Shown here in pieces: positions 34,851 to 46,645 of a DNA stretch of 64,000 nt (the first letter of the stretch is position 1; each line of letters starts with the position of its first letter). Source of the stretch: Lanius collurio. Taxonomy: Eukaryota; Chordata; Aves; Passeriformes; Laniidae. The notes under the pieces are model-generated. The model worked only from the letters and a program-made list of their open reading frames with translations. It searched no databases and was not told the origin of the DNA. The stretch covers positions 9,266,235 to 9,330,234 of the forward strand of contig JACBWW010000008.1 in NCBI GenBank assembly GCA_020086605.1. Direction: 5' to 3'. Position numbers and translations under genes: made by a program.

Positions 34851-37800
34851 CATCTTTCTTTTGGTGTATGGTAGAATGAAATTATTTAATCTGTTCTGTT
34901 CTTCTCTGATTTTACATTTCACGTGATTTGACAGGATTTGGAAGGAAGCCCTCCTTATTGTTCCTCATGTTATAGGGCAGGATAACCCATACTTCATCCA
35001 TTCTTAATGATTTGGTTATGATGCCTGAATAACTCCAGTGAAGTGGTAAGGCTACAAATTGATTCCTAAACACCAGTCTAAGTCACACTGATTGCTGTTG
35101 AGGACTGCCATGCTTTGTCTTAAAGCTCAAAGATCTGTTGAGGAATTCATTGTTCTCTGTTTTACAGCCTTGTATGCATTTCCACATGTCTGATAACTGT
35201 AACAAGGTCACTCACTCATCTTCCATCTAGCCATAACAAACTATCCATTTTTTTCACTGGTCATGCTTTCTAGATCTGTATTTTTTTCTTTAGCTTGTAA
35301 GTGGTCTATCTGGAAGGAGAGTGCTAAAACATAACATGAGATTAAAAGAAGCTTTATTAATACTTTGAATGGGGATAATTCACATATTGCATAAACCTTC
35401 CTTTTTTGTACAGTGTATTCAGTATTTATTGACTTAGTTTCAGCATTTGATCTGATAAAACCTTTGGGTTATTTTCTGCAGATCTGCTGAGTTCACAGCT
35501 GCCTGCTGCAGTGCTCATGGAGATAAGATTTTTGGTATCTTTTGTGGTTTTGCATATAGAGAAAGGGTGCCCATCTTCTGGAAGATGATGGTTTTAGAAT
35601 TGCTGTCTTTGTATGTGTTGGATTTTTCTGTGGAGTTTGTTGGTTTGGGGTTTTTTTAGAAACTAGAAGGGAAGATTTCAGAAGAGCTTATGAATGATAG
35701 TTGCCTTCTAAATAGCTATGACTTCAAAGGGGATAAAAGCTTACATATCTGTATTTAGTAGTGTTCTTAGACTGAGTTTCATAAAGATGAAGCTTCAACC
35801 TTTGCTCCTCATCTTGTTGAATTTTCTACTTCCCTTCCCTTTTTGCTGTATACAGTTTGGCAGTTCAGATGTTGGGTTGAAGAATAGGACCACATCTTAC
35901 TCCCTCTGTGTTGGTTGCCCTTTAAATTGTTCTGAAAAGTAACCTGGTAGGTATTTAGCTAAAGTTCTGGGAAAGTGTGGGGAAGAAAGGCTTGTGCCTT
36001 CCTTTCCTTTTGCACTAACTAAAAGAATTGCATTGGGAAATTGCATCTTTGTGGACCAGAAATCTCCATCTTATTGCAGGGCTGGGAAAGATGGAAGCTG
36101 TCAGTTTTGGAAGGAGAGAAGATTTGTTTAAATTTTGAGAAAGCTACCTGCTACGCTTTTCCTACTTCTCATGAAAGGTGTTTTGTAACTGATTTTGAAG
36201 ACACCTGGTAGTAAGGGTGTCTGCCTGCCAGAGTTTACAGTACTACAGATTTTTAAGTCTGACTGCATTTTATGGTTGAATGCTGCAGGTGACTTTTCCA
36301 ACAGAGGGAGATGGCAGAGAATGACAGTTTCTTCATGGACATTTTACATACTCTAAAACCATATATACCAGCAGCTTGTTTATTTCCATTTCACTGGTTG
36401 AACCTCGGGACTTGCATTTTTTGATTTTCCTCTCTTCTTGCAGTGGTTGTATTTTCCTGGTTTTTTTGAATTTATGTTTACTGTAGCATGAGTTGTCTAC
36501 ATTGTTTGGAAAACTCAACACTTGGTTCTAGTATTGAAGTTGTTCTTGATGGAGAAAAAATTCTTGTGTGGCATTTTTCTGCGTGCTAATGTAGTAGTAG
36601 GAATATTTATGCTATAATTGGCTCTAACAAAGAGAAAACTTTAGAAAAGCTGAACTTAGGAACTCAGTTCTCAAGTAACTTGCTTGAATGATTTCCAAGA
36701 AGTTTTATGAATTGATATGATAATATTTTATGATTTTCATAAATATTTTATAATTTGGCGGACATAAACTTAACAACATGAAAAGTTTGATTCAGTTTGA
36801 TTAGAGTTTTCATGGATTTTTATTCTCTGCTAGACATGTGTTCAAATTCCAAATCCTATTGGCAAAAGTCTTGGGACTACTATGTAATCGGCTTGCAACA
36901 TTCATTATGTAAAACCAAATTTTAGTAATTTTTGTGAATAAAATTCCTATTCCCAATACTCTTCTCCGATGGTATGAATGTCGGTTGGAGATTAGGCTTT
37001 TTTTTCAGATGAATGCAAATACTCATTGACAATTTGCTATGTACCTTTTGCTCTCTACCAAATGTGTAGTGCTACCAGTAACACAAAAAGAATTCTAAAA
37101 AAGTAGATTATATTCACAGACACAATGAAAAAGCAGAACTGCCTGCATCTTGACTTGAAGTTAAAAAGACATTTAATGAAGCATAGAAACATAGATATAT
37201 AAATCAGCCTTTTAAGAAAACATGTTCAGCTTTTCAGAGCTTGTAAAATGCCTTCCTTTTAGACACCCTCAGATACTGTACACATGTATTCATACACTAC
37301 ATTACATGCAAAATTTTAGGTTTATTAATTACTTCAAATATTTTGAATTACATCCTTTCATTTACCTGAATGGACATGTTCTGCACAATAGTTTTGCTTT
37401 GCTGTGAGTAGAAAACGGCACTAATATTGCTTCACTGTTCAAACCCTGGTGTGTGCTGCCATTTTCTCATAGGGATTCTGCCACACTAGAAGCAATTAAA
37501 TTTCACAAGTCTTAGGGGTCATAGAAGTACCTATTCAAGCCAGTTGTGTTACTATCACTTCATTCAAACCTGTGCTGATTTCACTGTGTGACATAGCAAA
37601 GGGTTCAGTGCAAAAAGGGAAGCAAAAATTCTCCTGGTAAGTAAGTGAAGAGAAACTAATTAGTCCATTGGAGGAGGTCAGAAAATTACTAAAAACTAAC
37701 ATTTGAAGGGTGTCCATAGCTGCCACAGTGTGTGTGGTTCACAGCTGGTTTTGCTTATACTTTGTTGTAGTGCAGAAGTAAATTAATTATTTTTATTAAA

Positions 37801-37899
37801 GCAGTAATGTTTGTTGCATTTGTTAAGGACTTTTAAATAGGATGGCCAGAGGTGCTCATAAAGACTTGAACTCATGTAGACTGCTCCCTTTGAGCTGCA

Positions 37900-38080
37900 C
37901 CTCAGATGAGTTTACTGACTCAAAATAATAAGAAAAATAAGATTAATGATACTGCAGCAGACTTAAGGTCCATCTAGCCGATTATTACGGCCGTCTGTCC
38001 CAGCATCACCTAGTTTTTTGAAGCATGCAGCAATAGCATTCCAAAAGAGCACAGTAACAGGCCTAAATAGTCATTTAGTA
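37900..38080. repeat. Possible ancient LINE/SINE remnant
   Basis: The phrase 'ttaaggtccatctagccgat', followed at some distance by 'cagtcttcctcacacagctg', resembles the 'ggtccatctagcccagtatc' text of old amniote CR1/L3-type repeats. It is weak and diverged, and the boundaries are guessed. Confidence 0.35.
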
Positions 38081-39344
38081 TACCCTAATCTGTGAGCCAG
38101 TCTTCCTCACACAGCTGTGATTTTTTTCAATTTAATAGCTTTCAGTGTATTTCTCTTGATGAAATATACCAATTCTTTCAAGAGTTCATGGAAGCATGTA
38201 AACAAACTATTACCATGCACAGTATCCAGTGGTAAAGAGTTTGTAAATAAATCTTTTCAGTTTCCAAACCTGGGACCTGCTAGTTTCATTTGATGCAAGT
38301 AATATTTATAATGTAAGATACAATAAGCCTTTGCTCTTTGTTATTTTTCCATGTGGCCTATGTAGACCTTTGCCATATTGGTTGTCTCTTTTCTAGAATA
38401 AAGAGAAATTGTGAATTCAATTATTTCTTTCATGGAAGTAATCAGTTGCTGTCATTGCTGTGTAAACCTTTTCAATTTTACTATATCCTTGAGATGTGGT
38501 ATCAGAAGAGTGTGTGTTCTAAAAGCCCTATGAGATTCAGCAGTGTGTTGATGACTTTTCTTTCATAATAATTATTTCAGTGTTTGTGGGTTGGTTCCTG
38601 ACTATTATTTATCCTCATACTAACATTTTTGTAGAAATATCACTTGTAAACCAACTTCACATCAGTGTCAACCCAACTCATCCAATAAAACTATAGCACT
38701 TGTAGAATATTGTAGCTGTAAAGACATGATCTTTAAACCAGATTATTGAAGACTCCAAGTCTGGCACTATTTTTGCTTGGTTTAGCTCTCTTGAAGATGT
38801 AAAAGGACAAACTGCTGTAATGATGTTCAACATGATGCTTTTCAAATCTCATTATTTTTGTTCATAGGATACAAGATAAAGTCTGTATATGGTCATTTTA
38901 TACAGATTGGCCTCCACATAAAGATTTTTTAGTTGTTGAAGAAGGCCACTTTGTAAATGTGACACAGAGCAATGTTATTTTAAAAAATTTTCCTTGAAAC
39001 TACAAGCAAACTTTAAGATCTTGATAAATCTCTAGGTATTCTCTTCTTTTCTCAAAATATGGAATTGTCTGGTTAGTAATCACACCTGAATGTCTTGCAT
39101 AAACTTGGAAACCGGGATACTTCATTGTTTCATATGTGACTGGTCCAGAAGTTCTTCAGAAAGGTGGTGTTTCTTACAGTATCTTTTATTACAATCTCAG
39201 CTGAACTAAACACATTAAATGAAAATGGTATGTAAAAGTAATGCAAAGAAAATTTAATTATTTGCTTATAATACTTCTTGAAATTATATTTGCAGACACA
39301 GAAGGTCTATTAAATTGTGCATAAATATGATTTCCCACTTTTTG

Positions 39345-39430
39345 CAGATGAAGACAATGAAGTTTTGGGTTCTCATAGCAACATGGAGGAACTGGGAATA
39401 GAATCCTTGGTCCCCTGACTCCTTCCAGCA
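39345..39430 (+). repeat. MIR/CORE-SINE-like remnant
   Basis: The stretch 'gcagatgaagacaatgaag' followed by 'ggaactgggaatagaatcct' and then 'ccctgactccttccagcatc' reads like the 3' half of an amniote MIR-type SINE ('gggaatagaacccaggtctcctgactccc'). It is old and short. Confidence 0.5.
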
Positions 39431-41695
39431 TCCCATCCAGAACTAAAGGTTAAATACCTAGATTAATGCTTTATCTTCCCCTATTCTCACTTTTTACAAT
39501 GAAGAAAATATTTGGAAAATGCAGTTATTTTCAAGAATGGGGGGATGCTTTGAGAAAGCATTTATAAAAATTAAATAGCAAAAAGAAGCAAGATAGTTAT
39601 GAATCAACTGCGATTTTTTTGGTTGTCTTCAGGCTTTAGAGCTTTGCTTGTCAATGCCAATGTCCTGAAAAGAAGACAATATACTTCTTTAATTAGTTGT
39701 TTATATTGATTCCATCTTGTAATAACTATAAAATCAGACTATTTTGGCTGTCAATAGGTCATTGGCATCTGGTACCAGCATATACATTTAAGATCTGTCC
39801 ACATAACATGTTATTATTTGTAAAATCATTCTTCAGTCTTTTTTTTAATCACATGCAGCAGTGACACTGAATAACAGAGGGATTACTGACTGGGTACTAC
39901 TATGTGGCCACGGGGTGTCTTCCTTATAATAAATAATCATGGTGGATTCCATTTACCCAACATAAAAAGCAGGTATTTTGAGTATTATAATGAATTTTAG
40001 CTACTGGGAAGGAGGAATTGCTTATATCTATTTTTAAAAAACCTTGTCAATTCATATTAGCAACACACCAACACTAAAGTTCAGTAGTGTGCTTGAGGCT
40101 TGTCTGGACAGTATTTGACAGTTCAACTACATGTTATGCCTTCAAAATACTGTTCTTGCCAGTAGAGTGCTTCTTGCAATGTGAACTTAGAAGAATAGAA
40201 AGCGGAGAGAGGCCTGTCTGACGTATTTGCTCCTGCCATGGCATAAGAAACTGATGGAAAACCAAAACATTCTGTTAAAAGAGAGCCCGTGTCTGAAAGT
40301 GAGTTTCTTACTTAGGCACATGAAATGCAAGTGATACAGCTGGTGCAGCAGTCCTGTCCTTGTATGAGCTGCACCTAGGGCTAGGCGTTTCACTCACTGT
40401 AGTGGCCAGTAGAGGATGCTTAGTGGAAAGAATTAAGAAACAGATGAAGTATGAGTTAATTTTTCCAGTATGTATACACAGCATCCAAGAATAATTCCAG
40501 CAGAATTGTGTAAATTCATCTTGAGCTTGTCTGTGATATGAAAGTGCAGATTTTGCATCAAGGTGAGCAGTGATTCAGAGAATCAGAGCAGAGAAAACAG
40601 TGATATAAAAGCATAAAACTGCTTCTCCATTGTAAGAAGTGGTAGGACAGGTGCATGAATCCTGTTAAACAGCAGAAGTTTTGAATGAGGAGTTGACCAA
40701 AATTGTTGTTGGGGCCAAAATCCAGGAAGTGAAGATTATGTGGGCTGCATATCCTGGGATTTACAAATGTAAGGAAGACAGGCTTCTTAAATTTGTATCA
40801 ATACCAAAAACATTCAGGTTGAGTTTCCTGGAGACAGAGAAATAGGAGTAATTTATTTCAAGACAGACATCTGACACCTTTTAATCCTTGCAAGTATTTC
40901 TCTACAGGAGATTAATGTCGGGGAATATTCACACTTACCATATGATTTAGTTGTTTTAATGCAAATTCTGAAGCAGTTTTTCTGAGTATGGCTACCAGAT
41001 GACAATGCTAAAATTCCTCCTGCAAACAACTATAGAATCAAATCTAGCACTGAACAGTGTCTAGAAAGGGCCACTCTTTTGCTCCAGAGTGTCAGGAGCA
41101 GTAAGTTACTTGAATTATATGTGGTGCTAAGGAGAAATAGAAATCAATTACTTTTGCCAAGGTAAGTGGGAAAGAACAATTTGATAGAACTTGGAAGATT
41201 ACACCTTTTTCTTAAGAAAATTATTTTCAACAAAAATGAGTCAGATCTCTCCCCTTATAGTTACAAGAATGCAGCTGATGGTAAGGTAAATGAAAAAAAG
41301 AACTCTGAAGAAGGAAGGCTACTTTCCTTTCTACGCAGAGAACATAGCGAACATGCAGCAGAGAATTCTGTTTTTCCCATCCAAAGATGGAAGCTAATGG
41401 AGTTGAAAAGAATTTACAACATTACTGTTGAAAGACTGAAGTATTTATATTAGGTCATCATTCTTTGTTTTGTACTAATTTGAACTCATGTGGTGTATCC
41501 CTCAGGAAAGGAGCAAATAAAGCATGTGGTCCAACATGTAATTGGGGCTGTACTAAAATGGTTTGGAAATGTGAAGGCACATGTGCTGCTCAAGCATTGT
41601 TTAGATTTTCACTCATGTGAATCCACCAAGACTGGAGTTTGCAGCTATCCCATGCAAAGAACTTTCTGGGGGAACAAGAAGAGGCAATAACTGTA

Positions 41696-41738
41696 ACATT
41701 TAATGTCAATAGTATTTGTGGCATTTAATGTCAATAGT
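41696..41738 (+). repeat. Direct repeat, 17 bp
   Basis: CATTTAATGTCAATAGT occurs twice with a 9-base spacer (ATTTGTGG-type). It is a short tandem duplication with no associated element recognised. Confidence 0.8.
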
Positions 41739-41831
41739 GTTGCCACAATGGATTATACATTGTGCCCTTTTTTCTCTAGTTATATAGGGCTCAGTAGTCT
41801 CTGGTTCTTTTTTTGATGAATACATGTAATA

Positions 41832-42010
41832 AAATCACAGAATTAGAGAATGGGTCAGGTTGGCAGGAACCACAGCAGGTCACCTGGTTTAATCTCCCTG
41901 CTCAAGCAGGATCATCCCAGAGCATATTGCACAGGATTGCTCCAGATGGCTCCTGAATATTTCCAGTGAGGGAGACTCCACAGCCTCTCTGGGCAGTCTG
42001 TTCCAGTGTG
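41832..42010 (-). mobile_element. CR1 LINE 3'-end fragment (antisense)
   Basis: It starts AATCACAGAATTAGAGAATGG and continues through 'cctggtttaatctccctgct' and 'cagcctctctgggcagtctg' to 'ttccagtgt'. This is the antisense of the standard avian CR1 3' end. It is about 180 bp and 5' truncated. Confidence 0.9.
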
Positions 42011-42439
42011 AGAGATGTGATCCAGTATTATTTGAGAGATGGTTCATGGTGGAGGAGGACGAGATGGATAAGCCTTTCTCCTTTGTATTGCTGCAGGCAC
42101 AAGGCAGTTAGGAACACCACCATCCCCAAAAATGTAGTCTTCTGTATTGGCACAAGAGTAGAGTCTACGTTGACATAACATCTAGAAGAGCTAGATTTTG
42201 GCAGCAAGGGAAGCAATAGCTCATTCTGTTCATTAGAAATCTAAGGCTGCTGCCTTTGGGCCGATGACCTTTTGGGGAAAGGAAGTGAAGTGAAAATTGG
42301 AGATTCTCTAATGATGCAAAATATGGAGGGTCAATTCCAAAAAGGACACAAGTGCTGAAATTTAGCTGGTAGCATGTATGGGATGTGTAGATAATAGCTG
42401 TAGATACTTTTTAAACTTTATATTGCTGCTAGTTTTTAT

Positions 42440-42525
42440 TACTGCATATATAAAATAAATACATCATATATGTATTATATATGTGCAGTATTATATACTG
42501 CATGTATATAATAAATACATCAGTG
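42440..42525. repeat. AT-rich direct and inverted repeat patch
   Basis: Two diverged copies of an 'actgcatatataaaataaat'-like unit ending 'aataaatacatca' flank a palindrome GCAGTAT-TAT-ATACTGC. It is low-complexity DNA and no function is evident. Confidence 0.65.
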
Positions 42526-45402
42526 CAGATGTGTGTCCAAAAGACAATGCTGGAAATTTTCAAGCACTTTTCAGCTCTAATGGGCAGCAAAATCTGTTTA
42601 ATGAAATGCCGTGAACACACAACAACCTTTTAGCCTTGTTGCACAATTTAATACGCAGTCAGCAGAAAAGTACAAGTGAGTAAATGCTACTTCTCCAAAG
42701 ACAGAGAAACTCATTAACCTTTTCCTTTATATAAGAAGTGAAAATAAATTTGCTTTTAAAGGCAAAAAAAATGTACTCTTTTGTCATATGAGTACATGAA
42801 CATAACACTAACAAAGTAATGGATATTCTACCAGTACTAGACATGAACATGAATCATAATATGTAACTGAAAAATTACAAGGAATATGGCTAATACAGTT
42901 CTTAGGGCCAGGATAATATACATACATCCCCAGCTCTAGAAGGAGTTAAGCCAAAAGAGATTGCTGAGTCAGTGTCACTGGTTTGTCCTGGCAAGCAGCT
43001 GTAAATGCCAGTCATGTGACACTGGACTAGTGAGACTCTAAAAAAGCAAGTGCTTCCTATGGGAAGTTTGTGGTACTTTCTTCCAGCATAACTCTCTGAC
43101 GTGTGGAATATACCTTTTGGCTCTTAGCTCGGCGAGTGTTATGCTGTGTGATGCAGAATGCCAGGAAGATTGAACTCATCAGGACCTGCTGCATTTTACC
43201 TTTGTTCAATGGCTGGGATGGCTGACCAATATTCTAGAATCTTTGAAGACTACATTAAGGCTTGTAACTGCATTAGAAAGTAGGTGATCCAGCAGGATCA
43301 TATCAGGAATCCAAACACAGACAATGTAACTTCTTTTGCCATTCTAATTTACCAATCGGACCAAAACTATATTAGCAAGGGGTCTGTTTTTGAAGTATTC
43401 AGTGCATCTACGTAAGGGTTGCATGCATAGCTGTGGAGAAGTTCCCAAGATCCTCTTGTACGAATAAGTTTTAATAACAGTGTGTCTGCTACTCTGATAG
43501 TGCAGATGAGCAGCAAGCAGAGTTTCATTCTCCAGCTATGACCAGCCACCTCTTCATCAGCATCCTCAGGAAAAACTCAAATTACCCATGAATTTCTTCA
43601 TTAGCTTTTTTTGATGGAAGAAAATGAAGGACAAATACCATGTTTGTTCAAAATTACATTTGTAATACAAGGCATCTGATTGCAGCCTGATTGCAAAGAG
43701 AGTGAACACCAGATGAGTAGAAGGTCTTTGACTTTTACATCCTCCCTGTTACATGACCAAACTAAAGATATTATGAATCTAAATTTTGACCAGTTGCTGC
43801 TCTGGGGTCATACAACTGTCTAATCTGAAAGACTTTCCCGGGGGTTTGAACACCCTACACCATGTCCTCCATATATGGTGGTTGAGACATTTCTATGCAT
43901 TTCTCTTTAAAGGATCAGATGTCCTGGAATGTTTTAACTAGTGTTTGGTAAAGTGCAGAGTTATTGGGTGTAATACAGAAAGTACCAGTTCTTGCAGCAT
44001 GCAGCTTTGGCAATTACAGGTCTCTTGTTTTCATGGTCTGATCTGTCTTATATCAGTGTTTTTTTAATGAGTCAGCAACCAGACTCTGCAGTGTGTCATC
44101 GCTGGGTATAGAGCCAGATTTGAAAAATGGAATTTGAAGTAGTATTCAGCATGAGTGATGACATTTACACCTATTTAATAGAGTGCTCTGTGTAGCTCTA
44201 TTTCATGCTCTTATTTTAATACACTTAAATCTGAGATGACTGTCTAATTGTGTCTATAAAGCAAAAATAGTGCTTTCATGGGGAGAAAAAAAGGAGAGGA
44301 CTTTCTGAAAACTAAGGATAGATTTCCAAGAGGGCTTAGCTATCCTTTGAGTATCTATAAATTCATGTTAAATTGCTCCAGCTCTGGCTGCTGATGAGTT
44401 CTAACAATTTGGCCTTACGTAGTTCCACAAAGAAATTAATATTCCTACTTCATCAGTGTTAACTTCCTTATGAGCTTTTGCAACAGCTGGTATGTAATAT
44501 ATGTAATTCTAACACTACTAAAAATGTGTGCAATTAAGTAAAGCTTTTTGAACTCTAAGCACTTTATTTCTTTAAAGCAAATAATTTCTATTAATTTTTT
44601 CTCAGACATAAATGCATATGTCAGTTCTATTCCACTGTAGCACTACAGTCTTTTGAAAGAATGCTGCCCTAGAGTAGAGAAATGCAGAGCGCTGGGTTGC
44701 TTAAGATACCAGCCCCAAGCTTCAGCTTACCAGTCCTGCATAAAAATTAATCAGCCATTGTGTTCTACATCTCTAGTGCTTACTAGCTGGCATTTTTTGT
44801 ATTTTCCTGTATATTCTTCTTCCTGTTGCTAAATAATTCCATAGTCTTTTTCCTAACAGGTGGAAATGACACAGGTAAGACAGCTTTTTAAGTCAAAGTA
44901 TATCTCTAAGTTTCTAAATAAATGTATCAACTAAATTGATAAAAACATATGGGTGGATTACAACCTTTCACAGCAATTACTGATGTTTATTACCTTCCAA
45001 CAATTTTACTAATCTATATAAACATTTTTATTACAAAGAAACATTTTTTGAAAACTATGTCCTACTATTTATCAAAGTAGATGGAGTTTACGTTAGGGAA
45101 GGAAATATGCCTTGTGTTTAAAACTTTTTTTGTTTTAAGGTGTTTGTATTTGCATAATTGATGACAAAGAACTAGATTCTTTACTAATAGCCAATAATTG
45201 CTTTATGAAGTTAGTTTTCTTATGTAACTACTTTTGATTTTAATAAATGTTGAATAGTTTTATCTGCCTCCTGCTGTGAGATATCAGGCCTTGTTTATAA
45301 ATTTGTTGCTCTGCCTATAATATTAAGTAATAATCTGGCAAGCAAGCAATAACAAAAAAGCTAAGTAAACAATAACTACCAAATGTATGTAGCCAATTTA
45401 TG

Positions 45403-45408
45403 CATATC
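45403..45408. repeat. Target-site duplication, left copy
   Basis: CATATC, repeated exactly at 45711-45716 on the other side of the solo LTR. Confidence 0.85.
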
Positions 45409-45710
45409 TGTTGAGGTACGTCTCCCCCAAGGTCCTGGGGGGAGGGACCCTGCAGTGTAGGGGTCTGCCCCTGTCCCTGTCCCCATGTCAGTGTGGCCTG
45501 TGCGAGTCTTCTGATTGGTTGTTGGGGGCTCCCGGGCTCGGGAAGAAGGGGGGAGTCTCGTGATTGTGAGGTCAGTCAGCCATGGGACCTCAGCCATGAT
45601 GGGGCTGGAGGGAAATAAAACATCCATCAACATCTATCGAATTTGTTTCATATTTCCTTAGTACTCGTTTTGCCGAAAAGCTCTTGTTGCAAGTCATCTC
45701 CGTTGCAACA
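45409..45710 (+). mobile_element. Solo LTR of an endogenous retrovirus, 302 bp
   Basis: It begins TGTTGAGGTACG and ends CGTTGCAACA, so the ends form a TGTTG/CAACA inverted pair. It is flanked by a perfect 6-bp duplication CATATC. It is far more GC-rich than its surroundings and contains AATAAA at 45614-45619, about 95 bases before the 3' end, which sets plus orientation. Six-base duplications are usual for alpha- and beta-retrovirus-like (ERVK/class II) elements. There is no internal retroviral sequence, so this is a recombination-derived solo LTR. Perfect flanks suggest a fairly recent insertion. It lies about 870 bases beyond the MLANA stop codon, antisense to MLANA. Confidence 0.9.
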
Positions 45711-45716
45711 CATATC
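45711..45716. repeat. Target-site duplication, right copy
   Basis: CATATC, identical to 45403-45408. Confidence 0.85.
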
Positions 45717-46393
45717 AAAATTCATTGGTTTTAATTACTGCTAGTGTTCTGGCAAGCTGGGAAAATTAACATCTTGGAGTCTGCTGTTTTTCTGTATTCT
45801 TCAACAAACATGGTTTTCATGCATTTTCTTCATCATATTAGAAAGAAATTGCATGTAATGCTTTGTATTTACAAAGTTCTTTTTCTCTCTGATGACTGCC
45901 ACAAGGAGCTAAAGGTGATGTCATTATACCCATTCACAGGTATGAAATAATATGGACTCCAAGCAGAAACCCCTAGATTGCCTTGACTGATCATGTTTTG
46001 TAAGGAATTCATTCATTACAGGTACATAAACAAGTGATGTGAGGTAAAAGTGTGTTGTAAAACATAGTTGCTTTTTGGAAGTTGATTTTAAAACTGCTGA
46101 AGAAAACAGTCTGTAAGAGGATATGTAGTCACATGGTTCAGTTCATTTTGTTTCAGATTCTTGTACATCACATTCTAAGGAATAGTTGATTTGGGTTTTT
46201 TAAAACTTTTTAAAGAAAGGGAGACTAAATGAGGAAGATGAAAACAAAGGTGCCATCGCTTTTTTCTCTGATTGATACTGAATAATATGTGATTACAGAT
46301 CTTTGTAGACCTAGAAGAGTTTAAGATGACCAGACCATAATGTATTAATCTGACCATAAGAAGTAAAAAGATTAAAACAAAAGCACATTCAGA

Positions 46394-46399
46394 TTTATT
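46394..46399 (-). terminator. MLANA: Candidate MLANA polyadenylation signal
   Basis: AATAAA on the minus strand, about 180 bases after the stop, followed by a T/GT-rich stretch. It is the first such hexamer after the stop. Confidence 0.5.
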
Positions 46400-46576
46400 A
46401 AGGCATTTCAAGGACCAGTTCTGTAAATTAAGCAGGAATACTTTTCAGCAACTGCTAATGAAAACATGTTTTGTTTTGTATGATTTGAGCTTCAAGAAAG
46501 TTAAGCATATACAGGAAATTAATAGCAAGCATGAAGAAATGTAATCAGTGTGTTTAGGACTTCAAATTTCATGTTA

Positions 46577-46645
46577 TCATGGTGAATAAGGTGGTGGTGA
46601 CTGATCTGCAGCAATTTTGTCATAAGCTGGTGGAGCATCAGGTAC
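46577..46645 (-). CDS. MLANA: MLANA exon 5 (PPxY tail and stop)
   Basis: Acceptor CCTTACCATAG. It reads VPDAPPAYDKIAADQSPPPY, then SP and TGA at 46579-46577. It is almost identical in layout to the human tail, including both PPxY motifs, which are known classes of WW-domain ligand. AATAAA on the minus strand at 46399-46394, followed by U-rich sequence, gives a plausible short 3' UTR of about 180 bases; longer forms cannot be excluded. Confidence 0.97.
   Translation of the reverse strand, partial: VPDAPPAYDKIAADQSPPPYSP

Larger units (their letters stand above)
34157..38690 (+). other. KIAA2026: KIAA2026 3' UTR, with downstream end uncertain
   Basis: This is AT-rich sequence after the stop with no recognised interspersed repeat before about 37900. 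Candidate AATAAA signals are at 36937-36942 (followed by a GT-rich stretch), 38246-38251, 38397-38402 and 38684-38689; ATTAAA occurs at 35341. The first AATAAA would give a UTR of about 2.8 kb. Where the transcript ends cannot be decided from sequence alone. Confidence 0.45.
38691..45408. other. Intergenic region between KIAA2026 and MLANA (tail to tail)
   Basis: AT-rich DNA. It contains the MIR-like piece at 39345, a 17-bp direct repeat at 41696-41738, the CR1 fragment at 41832 and an AT-rich palindromic patch at 42440-42525. The 95-codon frame at 41166-41453 has no splice, family or start-context support. I see no other gene. Confidence 0.6.

Noticed and set aside
41166..41453. 95-codon open frame between KIAA2026 and MLANA
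   Set aside because: No recognised family and no splice or promoter support; its length is within chance expectation for this much AT-rich DNA.
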